Assembly (NCBI RefSeq): GCF_000379185.1
Contig: NZ_KB900726.1
Location: 145,555-209,554 of the forward strand
Direction: 5' to 3'
Length of the DNA stretch: 64,000 nt
Source of the DNA: Capnocytophaga cynodegmi DSM 19736
Lineage (GTDB): Bacteria > Bacteroidota > Bacteroidia > Flavobacteriales > Flavobacteriaceae
Shown: one piece after another, positions 33,376 through 42,916 of the stretch
How positions within the stretch are numbered: position 1 is the first letter of the stretch
How the letters are laid out: each line of letters starts with the position of its first letter
Translations under genes and position numbers: made by a program
The notes under the pieces: model-generated
Told to the model about the DNA's origin: nothing
Database searches by the model: none
What the model saw: only the letters and a program-made list of their open reading frames with translations

Positions 33376-34032
33376 ATGAAAAAAATTTTACAAATTGCGC
33401 TTTGGGCTGTTGGCTTATTTTTTTGTTTTATGATTTACAAATCGGTTACCGGTCCTATTGAGTTTAACAAAATTAAAACAGAGCGTTACACAGCAGTAAT
33501 TGGGAAATTAAAAGATATTCGCGATGCTCAAGAGGCACATCGGGTTGTGACAGGAAAATACGCAAATAGTTTCGATGACCTGACTAAGTTTATTGAAAAT
33601 GAGAAGTTCACTATTACTTCTCAACGTGACACGAGCTGGACAGAATACGATAAAACGTTCAAAATTGATGTTCTAAAACAAGGTGTTGTAGTTGATACTT
33701 TGGGATATGTGTCAGTTAAAGATTCTTTGTTTAAAAACTCGGATCGTTACAAAAACCTAAGATATGTTCCTTTTGCTGAAAATCCGAAAGAAGAGTTTGT
33801 TTTGAAAACAGCTTCTCTTGACAAAAATGGGTATTCGGCTTCAGTTTTTGAGGTTTCTGTGCCTAAAATTAAGGTGCTTTGGGGACTTGATAAAAACGAG
33901 GTAGAAAAGGAAGTTGTAAAAAATTCAGTAGAAGATGTTAAAGGTGCGGATATCAAAGTAGGTTCTTTGGAAGAGCTAAGTACAAATGGTAACTGGCCTA
34001 CGTCATACGATGCAAAGACAGCAAGAAAATAG
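33376..34032 (+). CDS. Membrane-anchored hypothetical protein upstream of the DUF3822 gene
   Basis: A 218-residue protein with one N-terminal membrane helix (ILQIALWAVGLFFCFMIYKSV) and a large extracytoplasmic part. Early residues IRDAQEAHRVVTGKYANSFDDLTKFI resemble the region after the first helix of pseudopilins, but no prepilin cleavage motif is present. It overlaps the DUF3822 gene by 23 bp, so the two are coupled. A TAGCTTTG box at 33332-33339 may start the transcript. The function is not known. Confidence 0.65.
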   Translation: MKKILQIALWAVGLFFCFMIYKSVTGPIEFNKIKTERYTAVIGKLKDIRDAQEAHRVVTGKYANSFDDLTKFIENEKFTITSQRDTSWTEYDKTFKIDVLKQGVVVDTLGYVSVKDSLFKNSDRYKNLRYVPFAENPKEEFVLKTASLDKNGYSASVFEVSVPKIKVLWGLDKNEVEKEVVKNSVEDVKGADIKVGSLEELSTNGNWPTSYDAKTARK

Positions 34033-34849
34033 TATATTCAGAACTTATTTCAAGGAATTGTCCATTCAAATTAACTTGGATGGACTTTCTTTTTGTGTTT
34101 TCAATCCTGTGCTAAATTATGTTGAATCGATTTATAATTTTCCTATAAACTTCAACTATAAAAACAAGCAAGATATTGAAAGAGAAGTCTGTAGTGTTTT
34201 GGACTCTGAAGAAGATTTGCGACAGGATTTTAACAACATTAAAGTATTCCATAACACACCCATATTTACATTTATTCCACAGGCTCTTTTTATGGGCAAG
34301 AAGGAAGCGATAGAATACTTAAAATATAGCATTGATGTTTCTTCTTTGAAGGAAAATTTCGTTGAATATGACAAAATTATCCCTATCGAAACGGTTAATG
34401 TTTTTGTGCCAGATGTTTTCATAAATAACATTCTGGTTGATTATTATGGTGCATTTGAATCTCAGCATTTTGCATCATCATTATTACGAATGTTACTAAA
34501 GCATTATGCCTCACACGCTTATGAGATTATGTATGTGTATGCAGAACAAAGCTCGTTTTATTTTGTAGTTTTCAGAGATAAGAAATTGTATTATTTCAAC
34601 CGATTTGAATATCAAACGATGGACGATTTTCTCTATTATATTCTTTTTTCTGTTGAACAGCTGAATATAAATACGGAAAGAGTTCCGTTGTATTTCATTG
34701 GAGATATGAATATTAACTCCTTAATGAGTGAACGAGTAAGAAAATATATAAAGTATATCTATCTAATGAAACACAATAAAAACTATTACTCCGAAGGAAT
34801 GGACGAGGGGTTAATTCACCGAAATTTTGTGCTTACGCAATCTTTTTAA
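34010..34849 (+). CDS. DUF3822 family protein
   Basis: A 279-residue protein with an actin- or ASKHA-like look (LSIQINLDGLSFCVFN near the N-terminus, VFVPDVFINNILVDYYG in the middle, LYFIGDM later), assigned to the Bacteroidota family DUF3822. The ATG at 34010 is preferred to one eight codons earlier since it starts just before the conserved first strand. It overlaps the preceding gene by 23 bp. In related genomes, from memory, this gene is often followed by an RsmD-type rRNA methyltransferase, which is not present here; the convergent rmuC gene follows instead. Confidence 0.7.
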   Translation: MQRQQENSIFRTYFKELSIQINLDGLSFCVFNPVLNYVESIYNFPINFNYKNKQDIEREVCSVLDSEEDLRQDFNNIKVFHNTPIFTFIPQALFMGKKEAIEYLKYSIDVSSLKENFVEYDKIIPIETVNVFVPDVFINNILVDYYGAFESQHFASSLLRMLLKHYASHAYEIMYVYAEQSSFYFVVFRDKKLYYFNRFEYQTMDDFLYYILFSVEQLNINTERVPLYFIGDMNINSLMSERVRKYIKYIYLMKHNKNYYSEGMDEGLIHRNFVLTQSF

Positions 34850-34866
34850 TAGAAATAAGTCAATTT

Positions 34867-36180
34867 TTATTTATCATCATCAGGCATTGCTCTTTTTAGG
34901 ATAGCTTCTGGGATTGATTTCTTTGATTTTACTCCCATTATTTTCAATTTTTCGATGCTACGAACAATATTTCCCTTTCCTTCAACCAATTTATTCATAG
35001 CATTACCATATTCGGACTTGGCTTCGTCCATTTTTTTGCCTATCTTTATCAAATCAGTGATGAAACCTTCAAATTTGTCGTACAAAGCTCCTGCCTGACG
35101 TGAAATTTCATACGCATTTTCTTGTTGTTTTTGATTTGTCCACATTGAATCAATGGTACGAAGTGTAGCCAACAATGTAGTTGGAGTCACAATAACGATA
35201 TTTTGAGCAAAAGCCTTTGTGTATAATGAATCATCATTTTGCAGAGCAATCGCAAAAGCAGGTTCTATAGGAATGAACATTAATACAAAATCAGGGCTAT
35301 TGGTGTACAAATCCTCATATTTTTTTCCTGAAAGTTGGTCAATATGCCTTTTGATTGAATTGATATGCTGCTTCAAAAAGATAGGTTTTTCTTCATCTTC
35401 AGCATTTACAAAGCGTTCATAATCAGTTAAAGATACTTTTGAGTCGATAATCATTTTTTTTCCGTCAGGCAGATGAATTATTACATCAGGAATAACCCTT
35501 GAACCATCTTCTCTGACAAAAGATTCCTGAATGGTGTATTCTCTTCCTTTTTCCAAATTTGATTTTTCCAGTACTTTTTCCAATACCAATTCACCCCAGT
35601 TTCCTTGTATCTTGCTATCTCCTTTGAGAGCTTTGGTTAGGTTTTCAGCTTCTTTAGTGATGCGTAAATTTTGATTCTGTAGGTCGGTAAGTTGTTGTTT
35701 TAGAGCGGAATGAATGCTTATGTTTTCCTTTTGACTATGTTCTACTTTTTGTTCAAAATCTTTGATTTTTTCTTGTAATGGGCTTAAAATGTTTTTCAGA
35801 TTTTCTTTGTTTTGTTCTGTGAATTTTGAAGATTTTTCTTCCAGAATTTTGTTGGCTAAATTCTCAAATTCTTTCGAAAATTTCTCTTGCAAAAGTTCAG
35901 TTTCTTTTGATTTTTCTTTCAATTTGGTTAGTAAAAACTCTTTTTCGGATTCATTTTTGGTTAAAAGCAGGTTTAGTTCATCTTTTTGGTCCCTGAAATC
36001 CTCTTTTTCTTGCTTTTCGATGGCTAAAAGTTGCTGTAATTCTTCCAAAGAGCGTTGTTGTAACTCTTCTCGGTTTTTATTTGACGAAATTAAGTTTTCA
36101 GTTTTTATTTTGTTTATGTAAGTTCCTAAAAAGAAGCCAATTGCTAGACAAATAATACTAATAATGATATATAAAAACAT
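34867..36180 (-). CDS. rmuC: DNA recombination protein RmuC
   Basis: RmuC limits inversions between short inverted repeats and has a PD-(D/E)XK nuclease-like core. The 437-residue protein has an N-terminal membrane helix (LYIIISIICLAIGFFLGTYI), a long coiled coil (about 25-190) and the RmuC domain: GNWGELVLEKVLEKSNLEKG, VIPDVIIHLPDGKKMIIDSKVSL and FVLMFIPIEPAFA. Convergent with the DUF3822 gene, 17 bp apart. Confidence 0.93.
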   Translation of the reverse strand: MFLYIIISIICLAIGFFLGTYINKIKTENLISSNKNREELQQRSLEELQQLLAIEKQEKEDFRDQKDELNLLLTKNESEKEFLLTKLKEKSKETELLQEKFSKEFENLANKILEEKSSKFTEQNKENLKNILSPLQEKIKDFEQKVEHSQKENISIHSALKQQLTDLQNQNLRITKEAENLTKALKGDSKIQGNWGELVLEKVLEKSNLEKGREYTIQESFVREDGSRVIPDVIIHLPDGKKMIIDSKVSLTDYERFVNAEDEEKPIFLKQHINSIKRHIDQLSGKKYEDLYTNSPDFVLMFIPIEPAFAIALQNDDSLYTKAFAQNIVIVTPTTLLATLRTIDSMWTNQKQQENAYEISRQAGALYDKFEGFITDLIKIGKKMDEAKSEYGNAMNKLVEGKGNIVRSIEKLKIMGVKSKKSIPEAILKRAMPDDDK

Positions 36181-36407
36181 AGTTTAATTTTTTTGAGAAT
36201 TAGAGAAAAAAGTAAAGGCACAAAGGTATTAAAATAATGAAAAATAACAATGATATTCGCTTTATAGGAAAATAATTTAGTTTTTTTCTTGTTATGACGA
36301 TATTTTTATATATTTGCGGGATATAAAAATAATTTGTTAATATTTGATACGAAAATTAGGTGTTTTATACTCTTTTTTAACAAGAATTAAATTATAATTC
36401 ATATAAA

Positions 36408-37124
36408 ATGATTTTATTGGATATTTTAAAAGATGCTTTCAAAATATATCGTAAATCTTTCTTGGATATTATTTTGGGTTCAATTTCTGTGATTTCGATT
36501 ATTTTGGGAATATATATGCTGATTTTTTCCACACTTTTTGGTGTATCACAGGAATATTTAATGAAAAACGTAATTGAAAATCCTCAGATTGTTCAAGATA
36601 TAATTTCAACACCGCAATTTCAAATAAAATTCAATTTGTTTATAGTGTTGATTAAATGTATTATAGCCCCGATGTCAGCAGGATTTTATAAGATTTTCGA
36701 TATGAGAGAAAGAGGGGAGGAAATAAACTACAAAATACTTTTTTCGTATTATAATTCCTCTTTTACAGCGAGGATTTTAGGTTTTGTAATTGGACTTATG
36801 GCGGTGAAGTTGCTCATAGAATTTCTTCTCCTAAAATTAGGACTTGGAACTGTAAGTTTCTCTTTGTCAGTAATATTGTCTTTGTTATTTACTTTAACAA
36901 TACCAATTATTATTTTTGAAAATAAGTCACTTAAAAGTTCAATGAAGCAAAGTTCGGCGAGTGTGTCTCTACAAATGTTCACTGCCTTGATTGCTTTGCT
37001 TGTAGGTGTAGTTTTAGGATTTTCAGGAGTTTTGTTATTTGGTTTTGGTATTGTATTGACATTACCTCTACTTTACGCTATAAATTATAGTCTGTATCGA
37101 CATATAAATCAACAAATTAATTAA
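36408..37124 (+). CDS. Multi-pass membrane protein of unknown function
   Basis: A 238-residue integral membrane protein with about five or six hydrophobic helices (IILGSISVISIILGIYML, FIVLIKCIIAPMSAGFY, LGFVIGLMAVKLLIEFLLL, LIALLVGVVLGFSGVLLFG). Its layout (YKIFDMREEGEEI-type loop, then paired helices) resembles Bacteroidota membrane proteins of no known function. It is 17 bp upstream of the DUF4197 gene and probably co-transcribed. The 36181-36407 spacer carries a possible TATATTTG box near 36309. Confidence 0.65.
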   Translation: MILLDILKDAFKIYRKSFLDIILGSISVISIILGIYMLIFSTLFGVSQEYLMKNVIENPQIVQDIISTPQFQIKFNLFIVLIKCIIAPMSAGFYKIFDMRERGEEINYKILFSYYNSSFTARILGFVIGLMAVKLLIEFLLLKLGLGTVSFSLSVILSLLFTLTIPIIIFENKSLKSSMKQSSASVSLQMFTALIALLVGVVLGFSGVLLFGFGIVLTLPLLYAINYSLYRHINQQIN

Positions 37125-37141
37125 GAAATAAAAATAAAACG

Positions 37142-37843
37142 ATGAGAAAAACAATTTTTCCACTACTTTTAGTAGCTTCATTAACTCTAAATAGTTGTGG
37201 GGAGCTACAACAGGTTATCAATTCAACGTATTCAAACACAGGATTTAATGTCGCTGATGGATTGAAACAAGCATTGGAATTTGGAGTGTCAAACGGAGTG
37301 AACATACTTAGTAAAGACGGAGGATATTTTAGAGATCAGGCTGTTCGTATTTTACTTCCTGATGAGTTGAAAAAGGTGGATTCTGCCTTGCGAAGCATCG
37401 GATTAGCATCACTAGCTGATGAAGGTTTGAAAATATTAAATAAAGCTGCTGAAAATGCTGTAAATGAGGCTAAACCTATCTTTATTTCGGCTATAAAAGG
37501 AATGACGTTTAACGATGCAATGGCAATATTGAAAGGAGATTCACAAGCCGCAACAACATATCTCAAAAATAATACATTTTCTGCTTTACAAGAGGCATTT
37601 GCTCCCAAAATACAGGCTTCACTAAGTCAGGTGGGAGCTGATGAAATTTGGAGCAATATCATCAATAAATACAATCAAATTCCATTTGTGAAAAAGGTTG
37701 AGCCTAATCTTACGTCATACGTTACAACACAGGCAATCAACGGATTATTTGTAAAGGTTGGAGATAAAGAAAAAGAAATCAGAACTAATATATCAGCAAG
37801 AACGACATCGCTCCTGAAATCCGTTTTTGCTCTGCAAGATTAA
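37142..37843 (+). CDS. DUF4197 lipoprotein
   Basis: A 233-residue lipoprotein (lipobox LNSC, C19) of family DUF4197. The family pattern is clear in VADGLKQALEFGVSNGVNILSKDGGYF, VRILLPDELKKVDSALRSIG and FVKKVEPNLTSYVTTQAINGLF. DUF4197 proteins are helical and periplasmic with unknown role. It lies between a membrane protein and the M3 peptidase, 21 bp before the latter. Confidence 0.85.
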   Translation: MRKTIFPLLLVASLTLNSCGELQQVINSTYSNTGFNVADGLKQALEFGVSNGVNILSKDGGYFRDQAVRILLPDELKKVDSALRSIGLASLADEGLKILNKAAENAVNEAKPIFISAIKGMTFNDAMAILKGDSQAATTYLKNNTFSALQEAFAPKIQASLSQVGADEIWSNIINKYNQIPFVKKVEPNLTSYVTTQAINGLFVKVGDKEKEIRTNISARTTSLLKSVFALQD

Positions 37844-37864
37844 TGACCATAAAATTACAACAAA

Positions 37865-39952
37865 ATGAGGATAAAATTTATAACATTATGTGCTATCGCT
37901 TTTTGTGGTAGTCTTAAAGCACAGCAGACTATGAATAAACCTATTTTTACAACGCCTTATCAATCAACACCTTTTGGTGATTATAAGGTAGAAGATTTTA
38001 AATCAGCTATCGAACAAGCAATTTCTGAAAGTTTGAAAGAGATTGATAAAATTGCTAACTCAAAAACCAAACCAACTTTTAAAAATACGATTGAAGCTTT
38101 GGCTTTTAATGGGGAAAAGTTGGGGCGACTTACAATGATGTTTTTTAACTTGAATAGTGCAGAAACCAGCAAAGAATTACAAAAAGAAGCACAAAGCATT
38201 TCTCCTATGCTAAGTGATTATGAAAATGATATTCGATTGAATGCCAAACTTTTTGCTCGAGTAAAAGAAGTGTATAACAATCGTGAAAAACTAAAGTTAT
38301 CTCCCGAAGAAACTACATTGTTGGACAAGACTTATAAAGGATTTACACGTAATGGGGCTAATTTATCTGAGAGCCAGAAGCAACGTTTGCGAGAAATAGA
38401 TAAGCAACTATCAACTTTAAGTCTTCGTTTTGGAGAAAATGTATTAGCTGAAACACAAGCTTTTGAATTACATATTACTGATGAAAAGGATTTAAAAGGG
38501 CTACCTGAATTTGCTATTGAGGCAGCGGCACAAACCGCTTCAGACCGAAATAAAAAAGGTTGGATATTCACTTTGGATTTTCCGAGTTATAGTGCTTTTG
38601 TAAAATATGCTGAAAACAGAGATTTGCGTAAGAAGATGTTTGTAGCCTTCGCAAGTCGTGGCTTTAACAAAAATGTTAATAACAATGAGAAAAACATTTT
38701 AGAGATTGTTAAATTACGCGACGAACGTGCTAAACTATTAGGATACAACAATTATGCTGCTTTTGTTTTGGAAGAAAGAATGGCGGATACTCCTGAAATT
38801 GTAAATAATTTTCTTAACGACTTGTTGAAAAAAGCTAAACCTGCAGCTCAACGAGAGTTGGAAGAGTTGAAAGCATTTGCTCAGAAACGCGATGGAGTTA
38901 CTGATTTTCAGAAATGGGATTTTACTTTTTATAGTGAAAAATTGAAACAAGAAAAATTCAGTTTGGACGACGAAAAATTAAAGCCATATTTCAAATTAGA
39001 AAATGCGGTAAATGGAATGTTTCAAGTAGCGAATAAGCTTTATGGCTTGAATTTTAAAAAGATTGATACTATTGAAAAGTACCACGAAGAAGTTGATACT
39101 TATTTAGTTACAGATGAGAAAGGTGAGTACATTTCATTGTTCTACACTGATTTTTTCCCCAGACCAGGTAAAAGAGCAGGAGCTTGGATGTCATCTTTTA
39201 AAAATCAACACAAACGCAATGGCGAAAATTCACGTCCGCATATAACCATTGTTTGTAATTTCACACGTCCGACCAAAACCCAGCCCTCGTTGCTGAGCTT
39301 TTACGAAGTTCGTACACTTTTCCACGAATTTGGACACGCTTTACACGGAATTCTTGCCAATACGACGTATCCTAACTTAAGCGGAACTAGTGTTTCTCGT
39401 GATTTTGTTGAATTGCCAAGTCAAGTTTTGGAAAATTGGTGTTATGAAAAAGAGGCTTTGTCGTTGTTCGCTACACATTATCAAACTAATGAGTTGATTA
39501 CTATGGAGTTGGTTGAAAAAATAAAAGAATCTTCTTCTTTTATGGAAGGACTACAAACAATGCGTCAACTTAGTTTTGGAATATTGGATATGGCTTGGCA
39601 TACTGCTGATCCTAAAGCGATCAAGAGTGTAAAAGAATTTGAAGATAAAGCCGTTGCGGTTACTGAATTATATCCTATGATTGCTGAATCTTGTTTCTCA
39701 ACAGCATTTTCTCACATCTTTCAAGGAGGTTATGCAGCAGGATATTATAGTTACAAATGGTCGGAAGTGTTAGATGCTGATGCTTTTGAAGTGTTTTCTA
39801 CAAATGGTATTTTCGATAAGAATACAGCTAAAAGTTTCAAAGATAATGTATTGAGCAAAGGAGGAAGTGAAAAACCGATGGAACTTTACAAGCGTTTCAG
39901 AGGAAAAGAACCTTCTCCAGATGCATTGCTAAAACGTGCTGGACTTATGTAG
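37865..39952 (+). CDS. dcp: M3-family metallopeptidase (peptidyl-dipeptidase Dcp-like), exported
   Basis: A 695-residue zinc peptidase of the thimet/Dcp group. A signal peptide (to SLKAQ) indicates periplasmic or secreted action. Zinc ligands are H487 and H491 with catalytic E488 in FHEFGHALHG, and E516 in DFVELPSQVLENW. The tyrosine-rich substrate motif GGYAAGYYSYKWSEVL is also present. Dcp cleaves C-terminal dipeptides, complementing DPP-IV at the N-terminal side and the POT transporters. Confidence 0.93.
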   Translation: MRIKFITLCAIAFCGSLKAQQTMNKPIFTTPYQSTPFGDYKVEDFKSAIEQAISESLKEIDKIANSKTKPTFKNTIEALAFNGEKLGRLTMMFFNLNSAETSKELQKEAQSISPMLSDYENDIRLNAKLFARVKEVYNNREKLKLSPEETTLLDKTYKGFTRNGANLSESQKQRLREIDKQLSTLSLRFGENVLAETQAFELHITDEKDLKGLPEFAIEAAAQTASDRNKKGWIFTLDFPSYSAFVKYAENRDLRKKMFVAFASRGFNKNVNNNEKNILEIVKLRDERAKLLGYNNYAAFVLEERMADTPEIVNNFLNDLLKKAKPAAQRELEELKAFAQKRDGVTDFQKWDFTFYSEKLKQEKFSLDDEKLKPYFKLENAVNGMFQVANKLYGLNFKKIDTIEKYHEEVDTYLVTDEKGEYISLFYTDFFPRPGKRAGAWMSSFKNQHKRNGENSRPHITIVCNFTRPTKTQPSLLSFYEVRTLFHEFGHALHGILANTTYPNLSGTSVSRDFVELPSQVLENWCYEKEALSLFATHYQTNELITMELVEKIKESSSFMEGLQTMRQLSFGILDMAWHTADPKAIKSVKEFEDKAVAVTELYPMIAESCFSTAFSHIFQGGYAAGYYSYKWSEVLDADAFEVFSTNGIFDKNTAKSFKDNVLSKGGSEKPMELYKRFRGKEPSPDALLKRAGLM

Positions 39953-40029
39953 TATTCAGCTTTAAAGGTAAAGTACTATTTGTTAAAATATTTGATAAAA
40001 CGAAAAAAGCATAAAAAGTAAGATACGAA

Positions 40030-42678
40030 ATGATTTCAGAGTCAGCGGAAGATAAACGAATTAGAGAAAAAGATAAGAAAGAAAAAGAATGGTTGCGTTG
40101 GGGACCTTATCTCAGTGAACGCCAATGGGGAACTGTACGTGAGGATTATAGTGCAAATGGTGATGCTTGGAATTACATTTCCCACGATAATGCTCGTAGT
40201 CGTACCTATCGTTGGGGAGAGGACGGACTGGCTGGAATTTCCGATAATTCTTGCAATGTTTGTCTTTCTGTAGCTTTGTGGAATGGTAAAGATACCATTT
40301 TGAAGGAACGACTTTACGGGCTTAGTAACAATCAGGGAAATCACGGCGAAGACGTCAAAGAATTGTACTATTATTTGGACAATACACCCACGCATTCCTA
40401 TATGAAGTATCTATATAAATATCCACAAAATGCGTTCCCTTACGAAACTCTAGAAAGAGTTAATGCTGAGAGAGGATTGCAGGATACAGAGTTTGAACTT
40501 CCTGAAACAGGTATTTTTGATGAAAATGCTTATTTTGATGTGCAGGTGGAGTATGCAAAATATAATGAAAATGACATTTTTATGAAAATAACCGTAACAA
40601 ATCAAGGAGAAGAAATAGCTCCTTTAACGTTGTTACCTACGTTGTTGATGAGAAATTATTGGAGTTTCATTGAAGTAGAGCAAAAACCAAAAATTAGTTT
40701 GTTAAAAAATGAATATGGCTATTTTGCAGAAGTAGATAATAAATCTGTTGGAACTTTCTTTTTGTATTTTGATGAAGCAGACAAACATCTTTTTACTGAA
40801 AATGAGACTAATGACGAGAAAATACATCAACACAAGAATGACCATCCTTTCAAGAAAGATTTGTTTCACGAAGCGGTGATTTCTGGAGATTTTTCTTTGG
40901 CAACTCATAATCAAGAAGGTACAAAGTTCTCCCCGATGTATCATTTTGAGATAGCTCCCAAAGGACAAAAAGTAGTTTTTTTACGACTTACGAATCAGCA
41001 ACAAGAAAATCCTTTTTCAGACGCTGAAAAGTTATTTGAACAACGTGAACAAGAATGTGAAATATTTTACAGAAATCTTCTCAAATGTCCTAATGAAGAA
41101 TTATATTTAATTCAAAAACAGGCATTTTCAGGATTATTGTGGAACAAACAATATTACTATTATGATATTGAACAATGGTTGGAAGGCGACCCTAAACAAC
41201 CTAAACCGCCTCAGCAACGTTGGAATGGACGAAATGCTGAATGGCTAACGTTACGCAATAACGATATTTTGCTTATGCCCGATAAATGGGAATATCCTTG
41301 GTATGCTTCTTGGGATTCTGCGTTCCATTGTGTTAGTATGTCGGTAATTGATACTCAGTTTGCTAAGGAACAGCTTTTGTTGTTTAATAAAGAATGGTAT
41401 ATGCGTCCTAATGGCCAAATTCCAGCATACGAATGGAATTTCAGTGACGTTAATCCACCAGTACAACCTTGGGCAACGCTTATGGTTTACAATATCGATA
41501 AAGAGAGAACAGGAAAGCCTGATATCAGTTTTCTCAAACGTATGTTCAATAAGCTGACTGTAAATTTTACTTGGTGGGTAAATCGATTGGATAGCACAGA
41601 TAACAATGTTTTTGAAGGTGGATTCTTGGGGTTGGATAATATTGGAGTTTTTGACCGTAGTCAAGGCATTCCAGGAGTAAAACTTTTGGAGCAAGTTGAT
41701 GGTACAGCTTGGATGGCATTGTATTGCCTTTGTATGCTGAAAATCAGTTTGGAAATTTCCAAAGAAGACGAAACGTATGAAGAAATGGCTATCAAGTTTT
41801 TTGGGCATTTTGTTCATATTGCGAAAGCCTTAAACCATATGAATCAGGAAAATAAGGGAATTTGGGATGAGAATGAAGGCTTCTTTTACGATAAAATCAT
41901 TTTTGAAGATGGAGGTTCCAAACTTATCAAGGTTCGTTCTGTGGTAGGAATGCTTGCTTTGATGGCAGTACTTCATATTGACGGTGAAACGTTGAACAAA
42001 TTACCAAGATTGAAAAGAAGTTTTTCGTGGTTTGATAAATATAGAATGAGTAAGCTAAGACACCCAATTATTCAAACTTCTGAAAAAGACGAAGGTATTT
42101 TATTATCATTAGTTCCTAAAAACCGCATTCGTAGATTGATGAGAGCCCTTATTGACGAAAAAGAGTTTTTAAGTGAATATGGAATTCGTTCACTTTCAAA
42201 AATATACGAAACTCCTTTTACGGTTCCGTTGGAAGGAAATAATTATCAGATTGCTTATGACCCAGCAGAATCCACAAGTAACTTGTTCGGAGGAAATAGT
42301 AACTGGAGAGGACCAATTTGGTTTCCAATAAATTATATTTTGATAGATGCTTTGAGGGAATTGCATAAGTTTTTTGAAGATACTCGTTTTGAATTTCCAA
42401 CGGGGAATGAAGATAATCTGTTGAGTTTAGACCAAATAGCAGATGAACTCAGTAAACGACTGGTAAATATTTTTCGAGAAAATCCAGAAGGAAATCGTCC
42501 AGTAAATCGTTTACATTGCGAATTGTATCAACGTCCTGAGTTTAAGAATTTGATTCTATTTTATGAATATTTCCACGGAGATAATGGTAGGGGAGTTGGA
42601 GCTTCACATCAAACAGGTTGGACAGCCTTAGTCGCTAATTTGATTGTCGAAACTTTTAGTGAACAACCACCTTGCTAA
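40030..42678 (+). CDS. GH63/MGH1-like glycoside hydrolase
   Basis: An 882-residue cytoplasmic-looking (no signal peptide) enzyme with an (alpha/alpha)6 barrel of the mannosylglycerate hydrolase/GH63 type. Landmarks are LRWGPYLSERQWGTVREDYS at the N-terminus, WYASWDSAFHCVSM in the barrel, GQIPAYEWNFSDVNPPVQPWA and NWRGPIWFPINYI near the end, the last close to the GH63 NYWRGPIW-like motif. Substrates in the family include glucosyl or mannosyl glycerate and alpha-glucosides; it cannot be decided here. Followed by a 16-bp-stem terminator. Confidence 0.8.
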   Translation: MISESAEDKRIREKDKKEKEWLRWGPYLSERQWGTVREDYSANGDAWNYISHDNARSRTYRWGEDGLAGISDNSCNVCLSVALWNGKDTILKERLYGLSNNQGNHGEDVKELYYYLDNTPTHSYMKYLYKYPQNAFPYETLERVNAERGLQDTEFELPETGIFDENAYFDVQVEYAKYNENDIFMKITVTNQGEEIAPLTLLPTLLMRNYWSFIEVEQKPKISLLKNEYGYFAEVDNKSVGTFFLYFDEADKHLFTENETNDEKIHQHKNDHPFKKDLFHEAVISGDFSLATHNQEGTKFSPMYHFEIAPKGQKVVFLRLTNQQQENPFSDAEKLFEQREQECEIFYRNLLKCPNEELYLIQKQAFSGLLWNKQYYYYDIEQWLEGDPKQPKPPQQRWNGRNAEWLTLRNNDILLMPDKWEYPWYASWDSAFHCVSMSVIDTQFAKEQLLLFNKEWYMRPNGQIPAYEWNFSDVNPPVQPWATLMVYNIDKERTGKPDISFLKRMFNKLTVNFTWWVNRLDSTDNNVFEGGFLGLDNIGVFDRSQGIPGVKLLEQVDGTAWMALYCLCMLKISLEISKEDETYEEMAIKFFGHFVHIAKALNHMNQENKGIWDENEGFFYDKIIFEDGGSKLIKVRSVVGMLALMAVLHIDGETLNKLPRLKRSFSWFDKYRMSKLRHPIIQTSEKDEGILLSLVPKNRIRRLMRALIDEKEFLSEYGIRSLSKIYETPFTVPLEGNNYQIAYDPAESTSNLFGGNSNWRGPIWFPINYILIDALRELHKFFEDTRFEFPTGNEDNLLSLDQIADELSKRLVNIFRENPEGNRPVNRLHCELYQRPEFKNLILFYEYFHGDNGRGVGASHQTGWTALVANLIVETFSEQPPC

Positions 42679-42704
42679 TTTAATTTGACAGATTTTTCTA
42701 AATT

Positions 42705-42762
42705 AAAAAAGTTTTATGAAAGCAAAATATTTTGGCTAATTCATAAAACTTTTTTCTTTTTT
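42705..42762 (+). terminator. Terminator after the GH63-like gene
   Basis: AAAAAAGTTTTATGAA (42705-42720) pairs perfectly over 16 bp with TTCATAAAACTTTTTT (42740-42755), followed by CTTTTTT. Confidence 0.85.
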
Positions 42763-42770
42763 ACTACCAT

Positions 42771-42811
42771 AAAAAGAAAAAGGGACTTGTTTCACAACAT
42801 TGTCCCTTTTC
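42771..42811 (-). terminator. Terminator after hemN
   Basis: On the minus strand AAAAGGGAC pairs with GTCCCTTTT across a 15-base loop, with TTTCTTTTT following. It lies about 105 bases past the hemN stop, leaving a long 3' untranslated region. Confidence 0.7.
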
Positions 42812-42916
42812 AATCACTAACTAAAAAAACTCAATCACTATGATTCTTAATTCTAAAATTTTAAATAACAAACGGAAATCATAAAAATTTATTTTCCATT
42901 TGTCAGTATCCCAATT

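Noticed and set aside
33376..34032. Type IV pseudopilin
   Set aside because: The post-helix region looks similar, but there is no prepilin peptidase cleavage motif and no pilus genes nearby.
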